A stretch of 5,723 nucleotides of DNA from NCBI GenBank assembly GCA_905236265.1, contig CAJOOV010000174.1, forward strand, positions 1 to 5,723, read 5' to 3'. Below, piece after piece: positions 1 to 5,175 of this stretch (within the stretch, counting starts at the first letter, position 1; every line of letters begins with the position of its first letter). Position numbers and translations under genes: made by a program. Under the pieces are notes generated by a model. That model made no database searches, was not told where the DNA came from, and was given only the letters and a program-made list of their open reading frames with translations. The stretch comes from an uncultured Oscillospiraceae bacterium. GTDB lineage: Bacteria > Bacillota > Clostridia > Oscillospirales > Oscillospiraceae.

Positions 1-19
1 AACGTGCCGGTGGCACGTT
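1..19. repeat. Perfect 8-bp inverted repeat downstream of parB
   Basis: Bases 1-8 (AACGTGCC) and 12-19 (GGCACGTT) are exact reverse complements around a 3-base spacer. The repeat touches the window edge, so the full stem may be longer. It lies past the end of parB and could be part of the operon's terminator or of a dispersed intergenic palindrome. Whether a T-run follows on the minus strand cannot be seen. Confidence 0.5.
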
Positions 20-35
20 TCAGGGCGAGTGGGAT

Positions 36-51
36 AAAATGCCGTAGGCAC
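36..51 (-). terminator. Weak terminator-like hairpin after parB
   Basis: On the minus strand TGCC (50-47) pairs with GGCA (43-40) around a TAC loop. A G-T wobble (51 with 39) can be added, and a short T-run (39-36) follows. The stem is only 4-5 bp, so it is weak alone. Two other small hairpins lie nearer the parB stop: a G5/C5 stem at 83-95 and a 4-bp GTCA/TGAC stem at 68-81. Together with the 1-19 palindrome they fill the 3' end of the par operon, but which one ends transcription is unclear. Confidence 0.25.
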
Positions 52-96
52 TCCTCTGCAAAAGGCTGTCACGAAGCTGACTGGGGGAGTCCCCCC

Positions 97-978
97 CTAC
101 CTGCGCCGGGGGAGTCCCTGCAGCGCCTCCAAAAGGTCGTTTAAATCCTCATTGCCGTAGTATTCCAGCTCCAGCCTGCCCTTTTTCTTCCCGGTGACGA
201 TTTTCACCCGTCTGCCAAGGGTGTCCCCCAGCTCCTTTGCCGCCACGGCGGCATAGTCCACCTGGGACAAGGGGGCGGGGCTTTCCTCCGGCTGCGCCTG
301 CCTGCGGTTGAGCTGGCGCACCAGCTCCTCCGTTTGACGGACAGAGAGCTGCCGCTGGGCCACACGGTCGGCAACTGCCTTCCGGTCGGCGGCGTTTTCC
401 AGCCCCAGAATTGCCCTTGCGTGGCCTGCGGAGATAATCTCCGCCTCCACATACTGGGCAAGCTCCTGATCCAGTCCCAGCAGGCGCAGGGCGTTTGCCA
501 CGGCGGGGCGGGACTTACCCACCTGCCGGGACACCTCCTCCTGCGTCAGGCCGAACTCCTGCATCAGACTGCGAAAGCCCCTCGCCTCCTCCATGGGGTT
601 CAAATCCTCCCGCTGAAGGTTCTCAATCAGGGCAAGCTCCATGGCCTTCCGGTCATCCGCCTCCAGCACTACGGCGGGAATCTCTTCCAGACCCGCCTCC
701 CTTGCCGCCCGCCAGCGGCGTTCGCCGGAGATGATTTCATAGTATCCGCTGGACAGCCGCCGGACATTGATGGGCTGAATCACTCCGTGGAGCCGGATGG
801 ACTCCGACAGCTCGTTCAGCGCCTCGTCATTGAACTGCTTTCGGGGCTGTTCCTTGTTGGGGCGTACCTTTTCCATGGGCAGGGTGGAAAGACCCTCAGC
901 CTCGGTCTGAGTCACGGCGTCACCCAGCAGTGCGCCAAGACCCCGCCCCAGTCCTGAGCCGTTGTTTCTTCTTGCCAT
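97..978 (-). CDS. parB: ParB/Spo0J chromosome-partitioning CTPase
   Basis: This is the chromosomal ParB (Spo0J), a CTP-dependent DNA clamp that loads at parS, spreads, recruits SMC and stimulates ParA. From the start used here (293 residues) the order is: an N-terminal GLGRGLGALLG peptide (about 9-19), the usual ParA-contacting motif; the CTP-binding core with GERRWRA (85-91) and ENLQRED (119-125); a helix-turn-helix around GKSRPAVANALRLLGL (154-169); and a C-terminal dimerisation domain. The recognition residues are R157, A163, G168 and G185, a ParB-type set, unlike the Q/K/K/R of the neighbouring noc product. I chose ATG at 978 because a GAGGTG ribosome site (988-993) sits 9 nt upstream and the protein then starts MARRNNGSGLGRGLGALLG, close to family starts. 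An in-frame ATG at 1005 overlaps the parA stop as ATGA and would add 9 residues; its ribosome site is weak, but coupling could serve it. Confidence 0.96.
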   Translation of the reverse strand: MARRNNGSGLGRGLGALLGDAVTQTEAEGLSTLPMEKVRPNKEQPRKQFNDEALNELSESIRLHGVIQPINVRRLSSGYYEIISGERRWRAAREAGLEEIPAVVLEADDRKAMELALIENLQREDLNPMEEARGFRSLMQEFGLTQEEVSRQVGKSRPAVANALRLLGLDQELAQYVEAEIISAGHARAILGLENAADRKAVADRVAQRQLSVRQTEELVRQLNRRQAQPEESPAPLSQVDYAAVAAKELGDTLGRRVKIVTGKKKGRLELEYYGNEDLNDLLEALQGLPRRR

Positions 979-987
979 TTCTTCCGG

Positions 988-993
988 CACCTC
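988..993 (-). promoter_or_regulatory. Ribosome binding site favouring the inner parB start
   Basis: The minus strand reads GAGGTG, six bases matching the anti-Shine-Dalgarno complement, 9 nt before the ATG at 978. The outer ATG at 1005 has only a loose GGAA ahead of it. This is the main reason for preferring the shorter ParB. Confidence 0.6.
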
Positions 994-1001
994 AACTTCT
1001 T

Positions 1002-1760
1002 TCATTCGTTGCGTTCCAGAAACTCCCCTGCCAGCTTCTCGTAGGCCAGAGCGCCGGAGGAGTACCGGTCATATCCCAGCACCGGTAGCCCGTGGCTGGG
1101 AGCTTCTGAAAGGCGTACATTTCTGGGAATCACAGTGGCGTAGACCTGACCGGGGAAGTGGCGCTTGACCTCCTCTGCCACCTGCAGGGAAAGGTTTGTC
1201 CTCCCGTCGAACATGGTGAGCAGGACACCCTCTAGGGCGATGCTCCTGTTCAGCTTCCGCTTTACGATGCGGATGGTGGAGAGCAGGTCGCTCAGTCCCT
1301 CCAGTGCGTAATACTCACACTGCACCGGAACCAGCACCGTATGTCCGGCGCACAGTCCGTTCAGGGTCAGCAGCTCCAGCGACGGCGGGCAGTCGATGAG
1401 AATATAGTCATAGTCCCCGTCCAGCCCTTCCAGAGCGTCCCGGAGGAGCATCTCCCGGTTGTCCATGCCGATGAGCTCCACGCCTGCTCCTGCCAGCGCC
1501 TTATTGCTGGGCAGCACGTCCCCCCACTTGGTCTTGACCACTGCCTGATGTACGTCCGCCCCGTCCATCACTACGTCATAGATATTGGGGGAGGCGGTGG
1601 TCTTGTCCACGCCGAAGCCGGAGGTGGCGTTTGCCTGCGGGTCGAAGTCGCACAGCAGCACCCGTTTTCCCTTCATAGTCAGGGCGGCGGAGAGGTTCAC
1701 CGCTGTGGTGGTCTTGCCCACGCCTCCCTTTTGATTCGCAATGACAATCCGTTTTGCCAC
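1002..1760 (-). CDS. soj: ParA/Soj chromosome-partitioning ATPase
   Basis: This is a ParA/MinD-superfamily deviant Walker ATPase. It binds the nucleoid in its ATP dimer form and works with ParB on origin segregation; in Bacillus, Soj also controls DnaA. With the start used here (252 residues) the deviant Walker A KGGVGKTT lies at 11-18, with the signature lysine K11. Walker A' is CDFDPQ (37-42), Walker B is ILIDCPPS (about 120-127), and the TMFDGRTNLS segment matches the conserved Soj motif near the DNA-binding arginines. I chose GTG at 1760. It has AAAAGGTGA just upstream and gives MAKRIVIANQKGG, the normal family start. A more distal GTG at 1811 would add 17 lysine-rich residues, but it has no ribosome site and lies within a few bases of the predicted transcription start. 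The gene stops 23 nt before the preferred parB start, or overlaps the outer one by 4 nt. Confidence 0.97.
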   Translation of the reverse strand: MAKRIVIANQKGGVGKTTTAVNLSAALTMKGKRVLLCDFDPQANATSGFGVDKTTASPNIYDVVMDGADVHQAVVKTKWGDVLPSNKALAGAGVELIGMDNREMLLRDALEGLDGDYDYILIDCPPSLELLTLNGLCAGHTVLVPVQCEYYALEGLSDLLSTIRIVKRKLNRSIALEGVLLTMFDGRTNLSLQVAEEVKRHFPGQVYATVIPRNVRLSEAPSHGLPVLGYDRYSSGALAYEKLAGEFLERNE

Positions 1761-1764
1761 GGTT

Positions 1765-1773
1765 TCACCTTTT
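1765..1773 (-). promoter_or_regulatory. Ribosome binding site deciding the soj start
   Basis: The minus strand reads AAAAGGTGA, with AGGTGA matching the anti-Shine-Dalgarno complement. It is 4 nt from the GTG at 1760, or 7 nt counted from AGG. No comparable site precedes the GTG at 1811. Confidence 0.65.
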
Positions 1774-1819
1774 CTCTTTCCGTTTCTGTTCTTTGGCTCG
1801 TGATTGCTCACTACGGAAT

Positions 1820-1848
1820 ATTATAGACCTCTCACCTGTGTTTTGCAA
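1820..1848 (-). promoter_or_regulatory. Sigma-A-type promoter of soj-parB
   Basis: On the minus strand a -35 TTGCAA (1848-1843, 4 of 6 consensus bases) is followed, after exactly 17 bp, by a perfect -10 TATAAT (1825-1820). Transcription should start near 1812-1814, giving a leader of about 53 nt before the GTG at 1760. The nearest parS ends 29 bp upstream of the -35, so ParB spreading from parS could reach and repress this promoter. That autoregulation is an inference. Confidence 0.8.
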
Positions 1849-1857
1849 TTGTTTTAT

Positions 1858-1878
1858 AGAGGGGCGCTCCTCTTTTTT
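1858..1878 (+). terminator. Plus-strand terminator-like hairpin beside parS
   Basis: Read on the plus strand, AGAGGG (1858-1863) pairs with TCCTCT (1868-1873), one pair being a G-T wobble, around a GCGC loop, and five Ts follow (1874-1878). It faces against all genes here, between the soj promoter and parS, and its last T is the first base of the 16-bp parS. It could stop antisense transcription from soj, or it may be chance. Confidence 0.35.
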
Positions 1879-1893
1879 GTTTCACGTGAAACA
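1878..1893. promoter_or_regulatory. parS site 1 (perfect)
   Basis: TGTTTCACGTGAAACA is a perfect 16-bp palindrome matching the universal bacterial parS consensus (TGTTNCACGTGAAACA). With flanks it is an 18-bp palindrome, 1877-1894. It is the loading site for ParB, here in the noc-soj gap just upstream of the soj promoter. Confidence 0.95.
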
Positions 1894-1915
1894 ATTTGAC
1901 CTGCCGCTCCCCTAA

Positions 1916-1931
1916 TGTTTCACGTGAAACA
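1916..1931. promoter_or_regulatory. parS site 2 (perfect)
   Basis: This is a second exact TGTTTCACGTGAAACA, 38 bp from site 1 measured start to start. The flanks extend the palindrome to 20 bp, AATGTTTCACGTGAAACATT (1914-1933). It lies 11 bp past the noc stop codon. Confidence 0.95.
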
Positions 1932-1942
1932 TTTTCAGCCCG

Positions 1943-2791
1943 TCAAACGCTGATTGTTTCACGGGAAACAGTCCCCCCTCTGGGAATGCGGATGCACAGC
2001 TCGATCTCTCCCTCCCTGTCCGTGCGCTGGCACACTACGGGGATACCGGAGCGCTTCATCACCTCCAGTCCCCGGTCAAGGGTGTTGAGAAACAGGCGCA
2101 CATCCCGCACCAGAATCACCGGCTTGCGTCTGGGCGGGGCAGGGGGAGGCTCCGCCGGGGCGGGGAGAAGCAGCCGCTCCACCAGCTCCTCTGTCTTGGA
2201 CACGGTGAGGTGAAAGGCAATGATCTGCTCCAGCGCCGCCGGGCGCTGACCCTCCGGCAGGCGCAGCAGCGCCCGCCCGTGGCGCTCTGTCAGGCCGTTG
2301 CTGCGCAGCGCCTCCAAAATGGAGGGGGAGAGCTTTAACAGCCGCAGCTTGTTCGCCACGGCGGACTGGCTCTTGCCCAGCTTCTTCGCCGCCTGCTCCT
2401 GAGAGAGGCGGTAGGTGGTGGTGAGCTGTTCCAGCGCCAGCGCCTCCTCCACAAAATCCAGATCCCGGCGCTGGATATTCTCAATCAGGGACAGCAGGGA
2501 GGATTCCAGCTCGTCCACCCGGATGAGGATACAGGGCACGGTGTCCAGATGGAGCAGCTTTGCCGCCCGGAGCCGCCGCTCCCCGGAGACCAGCTCAAAG
2601 CTGCGGTCGCTGAGGCGGCGGACGGTGAGGGGCTGCAGGATCCCATGCTCCCGGATGGAGTCGGACAGCTCCTCCAGACCCTCCCGTGAAAAGGAGGTGC
2701 GGGGCTGGTTGGGGTTGGGGCGAATCTCCCACACCGGGAGATAGAGCACCCTCTGGGTGTCCAAAGGCGTGCGGATGCGAGGCAGTGTCAT
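1943..2791 (-). CDS. noc: Noc nucleoid occlusion protein, ParB paralogue
   Basis: Noc is a ParB-family CTPase that binds scattered Noc sites and blocks FtsZ-ring assembly over the chromosome. In this 282-residue protein the CTP-binding core holds GERRLRA (70-76) and ENIQRRD (104-110). The helix-turn-helix is around GKSQSAVANKLRLLKL (139-154) and GLTERHGRALL follows (166-176). Q142, K148, K153 and R170 reproduce the four-residue set (Q/K/K/R) I recall as switching specificity from parS to the Noc site. A proline-rich linker (about 210-223) leads to a C-terminal domain ending IELCIRIP, as in Bacillus Noc. A 12-residue tail follows, overlapping a parS-like site. The N-terminus (MTLPRIRTPLDTQ) does not resemble the membrane-binding helix of Bacillus Noc. 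The start is fixed by an in-frame TGA just upstream; AAAGG is a moderate ribosome site. Generic ParB is the alternative call, but the recognition residues and C-terminus favour Noc. Confidence 0.92.
   Translation of the reverse strand: MTLPRIRTPLDTQRVLYLPVWEIRPNPNQPRTSFSREGLEELSDSIREHGILQPLTVRRLSDRSFELVSGERRLRAAKLLHLDTVPCILIRVDELESSLLSLIENIQRRDLDFVEEALALEQLTTTYRLSQEQAAKKLGKSQSAVANKLRLLKLSPSILEALRSNGLTERHGRALLRLPEGQRPAALEQIIAFHLTVSKTEELVERLLLPAPAEPPPAPPRRKPVILVRDVRLFLNTLDRGLEVMKRSGIPVVCQRTDREGEIELCIRIPRGGTVSRETISV
1955..1970. promoter_or_regulatory. Hybrid parS/Noc-like site inside the noc 3' end
   Basis: TGTTTCACGGGAAACA (plus strand) differs from parS at one base. The left half is a perfect parS half. 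The right half, read on the minus strand as TGTTTCCC, carries the C typical of the Noc site (ATTTCCCGGGAAAT) while keeping the G typical of parS. It is 39 bp from parS site 2 and encodes noc residues T274-T279 (TVSRET). It may be a third, weaker parS or a site bound by both proteins. Confidence 0.65.
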
Positions 2792-2886
2792 TTCCCATCA
2801 GATTCCTTTCCCTTTAGCGTTGATGAAGAAAGGATAGCAATTTCCCGCTACAAAGTAAGGAAAACCCCGTCGAGGTAAATAGTGAT

Positions 2887-2917
2887 ATTATTCGGAGGTT
2901 TTGCCGGGAAATCGGAA
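2887..2917 (-). promoter_or_regulatory. Candidate weak promoter of noc
   Basis: On the minus strand AATAAT (2892-2887) matches 5 of 6 bases of a -10 box. The only upstream partner I see is TTCCGA (2917-2912), 3 of 6 bases at a long 19-bp spacing. It lies after the dnaI-like terminator and about 95 bp before the noc start. noc should have a promoter here, but this one is only a candidate. Confidence 0.25.
2899..2912. promoter_or_regulatory. Noc-binding-site-like sequence upstream of noc
   Basis: TTTTGCCGGGAAAT matches 12 of 14 bases of the Bacillus Noc site ATTTCCCGGGAAAT, with a perfect right half (CGGGAAAT). It falls between the candidate -35 and -10 elements of noc, so it could mediate autoregulation. 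A poorer match (ATTTCCCG half, 10 of 14) starts at 2840. Confidence 0.3.
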
Positions 2918-2927
2918 CATATATAGG

Positions 2928-2957
2928 AAAATCACCCCTTCTGATGGGAAGGGGTGA
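2928..2957 (-). terminator. Intrinsic terminator of the dnaD-dnaI-like operon
   Basis: A perfect 10-bp stem (2948-2957 with 2932-2941) encloses a 6-base loop. On the minus strand it is followed by TTTT. It lies about 60 bp after the stop codon at 3017. No T-run follows on the plus strand, so it acts on the minus-strand operon. The loop region is complementary to the noc leader (see findings). Confidence 0.8.
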
Positions 2958-3016
2958 CACGTTGGGGTTTCTCTGTGAAATTGCCGCAGGCTCAGGAAGG
3001 GTGCGCAATGGGGCGG

Positions 3017-4015
3017 TTATCTGCCATATCGGGCACGTTTCTGTTGACGGATGTCCTCCCCGTAGAAGAACAGGGGGGTATAGTCCCCGCTGAGCCGGGA
3101 GGCGATCTGGGGGGCATACCGGGCGGAGATATCGTTCAAGGACAGGTTAGAGGAAATCACCGTCTTGCGCTGGTTCAGCAGGCGGGTGTTCACAAGCTGG
3201 TAGAGGGACGCCTGCACCATGGGGGAGTTCATCTCGCTGCCCAGATCGTCCAGTATCATCAAATCACAGGTGAGGTAGCGGTTTACGTCTGCCGCCGCCT
3301 CTGCATCCCGGCTGAACTTGTCCGCCTCAAACCGGGAGAACACATTCACGGCGCTGTCATAGACCACGCTGTAGCCCTTCTCGCTCACCACCCGTGCAAT
3401 GGCGGCGGAGAGAAAGGTCTTGCCCAGTCCCGGCGCACCGGTGAGGAACAGGTTTTCCATCCGTCCCCGGCCAAACTTGTCCGCAAAGGCATAGCACACG
3501 TCCAGCACCAGCTCCATCTGCCGCCGGGGGGAGGTGCTGATGGTGGCATCATAGAGCTGGGAGTAGTAGGAGAGGTCGAAGGTGTCAAAGGACTGGTCGC
3601 CCAGATTCAGCATGGAGGACAAAGCCTTAATCTGCTCCCGTGCGCAGCGCTGGCGCAGGCACTGGCACATCTCCGAGCCAATCCACCCCCGGTCATTGCA
3701 CAGCGGGCACAGGGGGCGGTAGGTGAGGGCATCCGGGGCGCAGCCCATCTCCGTGAGGAGAATCCCCCGCTCCTGTTGCAGGGACTGGTTCTCCCGCCGC
3801 GCCCGTTCCAGTGCGGGCATGGGGTCAACGCCCTGTTGCAGGGCGGTCATGGAGGCATCCCGCACGGTCTTGGACAGCAGGCGGTCAATCTCCTGCAGCC
3901 GGGGGCACTGGCGGTAGAGCTTCATCCGCCGCCGGTCAAATTCCCCCCGGTGGCGCAGCTCCTCCGAGCGCAGCGCCTCCATGGCGGCATGGATTACCTT
4001 TCCCTCGTAGGGCAT
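3017..4015 (-). CDS. DnaI/DnaC-type AAA+ replicative helicase loader
   Basis: This 332-residue protein resembles Bacillus DnaI and E. coli DnaC, which load the replicative helicase. The N-terminal part is helical and charged (about 1-95). A Cys cluster follows, C103-x2-C106-x10-C117-x-C119, suggesting the zinc-binding region of DnaI-type loaders. The AAA+ domain has Walker A GAPGLGKT (193-200), Walker B LMILDD (252-257), a sensor-1 SSN (288-290) and an IASRL segment (304-308) typical of the DnaC/DnaI/IstB group. The start has a strong GGAGGAG site 5 nt upstream. The gene follows the DnaD-domain gene by 24 nt, so the two are almost certainly co-transcribed and supply partners of one helicase-loading pathway. 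An IstB-type transposon ATPase is the main alternative. The Cys cluster, the DnaD partner and the lack of a transposase argue against it. I give no symbol because dnaI and dnaC are used inconsistently in Clostridia. Confidence 0.92.
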   Translation of the reverse strand: MPYEGKVIHAAMEALRSEELRHRGEFDRRRMKLYRQCPRLQEIDRLLSKTVRDASMTALQQGVDPMPALERARRENQSLQQERGILLTEMGCAPDALTYRPLCPLCNDRGWIGSEMCQCLRQRCAREQIKALSSMLNLGDQSFDTFDLSYYSQLYDATISTSPRRQMELVLDVCYAFADKFGRGRMENLFLTGAPGLGKTFLSAAIARVVSEKGYSVVYDSAVNVFSRFEADKFSRDAEAAADVNRYLTCDLMILDDLGSEMNSPMVQASLYQLVNTRLLNQRKTVISSNLSLNDISARYAPQIASRLSGDYTPLFFYGEDIRQQKRARYGR

Positions 4016-4039
4016 ATCTTCTCCTCCTCTCTCCTATCG

Positions 4040-5002
4040 TTAGTCGTCGTTCAGCCGCTGCAGCAGGCGGCGCATCTCCGCCTGATTCTCCCGGCTGTCC
4101 TGGGGGGGGACAGTCTGCGCCCCCGGACGGGGCTTGCCGGGGGCGGGCTTGTTCTCCCGGCGCTCGCTGCGCACCTCCTCCGGACTGTGGAGGTTCTTCT
4201 CATGCCAGCGGCGGAGAATGGCGTTGCAGTAGCGCCAGTCCATCCGCCCCAGATTGGTCATGGTGATGTCGTAAGCCACGGCTACGCTCTCCGCCGGGAA
4301 CTGCCAGTCCATCCACTGGGTGAGATATTTCCCCTCTGTGGCGAGGGCAGCCCTGCCGTGGACGCCGCAGGCGGCCAGCATGGCGCCCACCTGACTCTCC
4401 CGCAGGTCGCAGCTTTTGATGTACTCGTCCGCCGCCTCCAGCGTGTCGTACCCGTGCTCCTTCCACTGGTAGCCCACCCGCTTCACCAGCGACATGGACA
4501 GCCGCTTTCCGGGGCCGAACTTCCGCCGGTTTTTCTCGTTCAGCCAGCTCACCATCACCAGCAGCACCTCCGAGGGCAGCCCCACATGGTCGTAAAGCTC
4601 CAGCAGGGTGGCGGTCTGGCTGGTGGAGAGCTTTTTCCCCAGCAGGTTCTCCACCTCCGCCAGCAGGGCGGAGAAGGGGCTGGACTTGTCCTGCAGCTCC
4701 GATACAATGTCCGAGGAGGTGTACTCCGGGGCGTTGTCCGGCTGGGGGGCAGGGGGCGGGCCGGGCAGCAGCGCCCCGGAGGCAAGCCCCACCTCCTGAA
4801 GCTGTGCCATGGCGGTGTCCAGCTGCCCACGGGAGCGGCGGAGCATCCGGGCGGCGGTGTTGGGGTCATACCCGCCCCCGGTGCGCAGCAGATAGAGGTA
4901 GAGCAGGGCGGCATCCCCGCTGGCAAGCTGTAGGAGCTTGTCCGCCGTGGCGTTGTCCATGGAGATGGAGAGATTGGTCAATTGTATCTGTTGAAGGGGC
5001 AT
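4040..5002 (-). CDS. DnaD-domain primosomal replication protein
   Basis: DnaD and DnaB of Firmicutes remodel origin DNA and help bring the helicase and its loader to DnaA-bound origins or stalled forks. This 320-residue protein has an N-terminal winged-helix-like part (about 18-75) and a proline-rich, flexible stretch (about 80-92). Two DnaD C-terminal-type (DnaB_2) units follow: one near 110-195, ending around GYQWKEHGYDTLEAADEYI, and one near 220-278 with the YxxxIxxxW pattern in YCNAILRRWHEKNLHSPEEV. The C-terminus is a charged, proline-containing tail (280-300) plus a short helix ending LLQRLNDD. ATG at 5002 is preceded by AGGAGG 9 nt upstream. A sigma-A-type promoter lies just upstream, and the helicase-loader gene follows. 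With two DnaB_2-type units it could play the role of Bacillus DnaD or DnaB; the sequence does not decide. Confidence 0.9.
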   Translation of the reverse strand: MPLQQIQLTNLSISMDNATADKLLQLASGDAALLYLYLLRTGGGYDPNTAARMLRRSRGQLDTAMAQLQEVGLASGALLPGPPPAPQPDNAPEYTSSDIVSELQDKSSPFSALLAEVENLLGKKLSTSQTATLLELYDHVGLPSEVLLVMVSWLNEKNRRKFGPGKRLSMSLVKRVGYQWKEHGYDTLEAADEYIKSCDLRESQVGAMLAACGVHGRAALATEGKYLTQWMDWQFPAESVAVAYDITMTNLGRMDWRYCNAILRRWHEKNLHSPEEVRSERRENKPAPGKPRPGAQTVPPQDSRENQAEMRRLLQRLNDD

Positions 5003-5035
5003 GAAAACCGTCCTCCTGTTCGCATTCCTCCCACC

Positions 5036-5064
5036 ATTCTACTACAAATCCCCTCTCCCGACAA
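5036..5064 (-). promoter_or_regulatory. Sigma-A-type promoter of the dnaD-dnaI-like operon
   Basis: On the minus strand a -35 TTGTCG (5064-5059, 4 of 6 bases) and a -10 TAGAAT (5041-5036, 5 of 6) are exactly 17 bp apart. The predicted start near 5029 leaves a leader of roughly 27 nt, just enough for the AGGAGG site before the ATG at 5002. Confidence 0.65.
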
Positions 5065-5118
5065 TAAGCAGATGTTCCCCCGCCGGGACATAGATGGGAC
5101 TGCCTCACCCCGGCGCAG

Positions 5119-5153
5119 AAAACACCCCCGGCGAAGGCGTTCGCCGGGGGTGT
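5119..5153 (-). terminator. Intrinsic terminator of the thiolase gene
   Basis: A perfect 14-bp GC-rich stem (5140-5153 with 5122-5135) has a 4-base loop (5136-5139), followed on the minus strand by three Ts (5121-5119) after the T that ends the stem. It lies 22 bp past the thiolase stop and separates that gene from the dnaD operon promoter. Confidence 0.85.
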
Positions 5154-5175
5154 AAACTTATTTGTTAAACATCAA

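Noticed and set aside
334..957. Plus-strand open frame of 207 codons inside parB
   Set aside because: It is the reverse-complement shadow of conserved ParB coding sequence, and the product has no recognisable motif.
1896..2213. Plus-strand 105-codon frame containing VSRET twice
   Set aside because: VSRET is simply how parS-type sequence translates in this frame. The rest is antisense to noc.
2814..3008. Minus-strand 64-codon frame in the gap between noc and the helicase-loader gene
   Set aside because: It runs through the terminator stem and the promoter-like region, lacks a good ribosome site, and shows no family features.
3017..4015. IstB transposon helper instead of a helicase loader
   Set aside because: There is no IstA transposase, no terminal repeats and no target duplication. 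The Cys cluster and the DnaD-domain partner gene fit a replication loader.
2954..4933. Plus-strand open frame of 659 codons antisense to the helicase-loader and DnaD genes
   Set aside because: It is a GC-driven shadow. It spans two real genes and their gap, has Gly/His/Gln/Pro-rich sequence with no domain motif, and no ribosome site is evident, while the minus-strand products have clear motifs.
5059..5066. Possible Spo0A box (TTGTCGGG) at the dnaD promoter
   Set aside because: It matches only 6 of 8 bases of TTGTCGAA and coincides with the -35 element, which explains it better.
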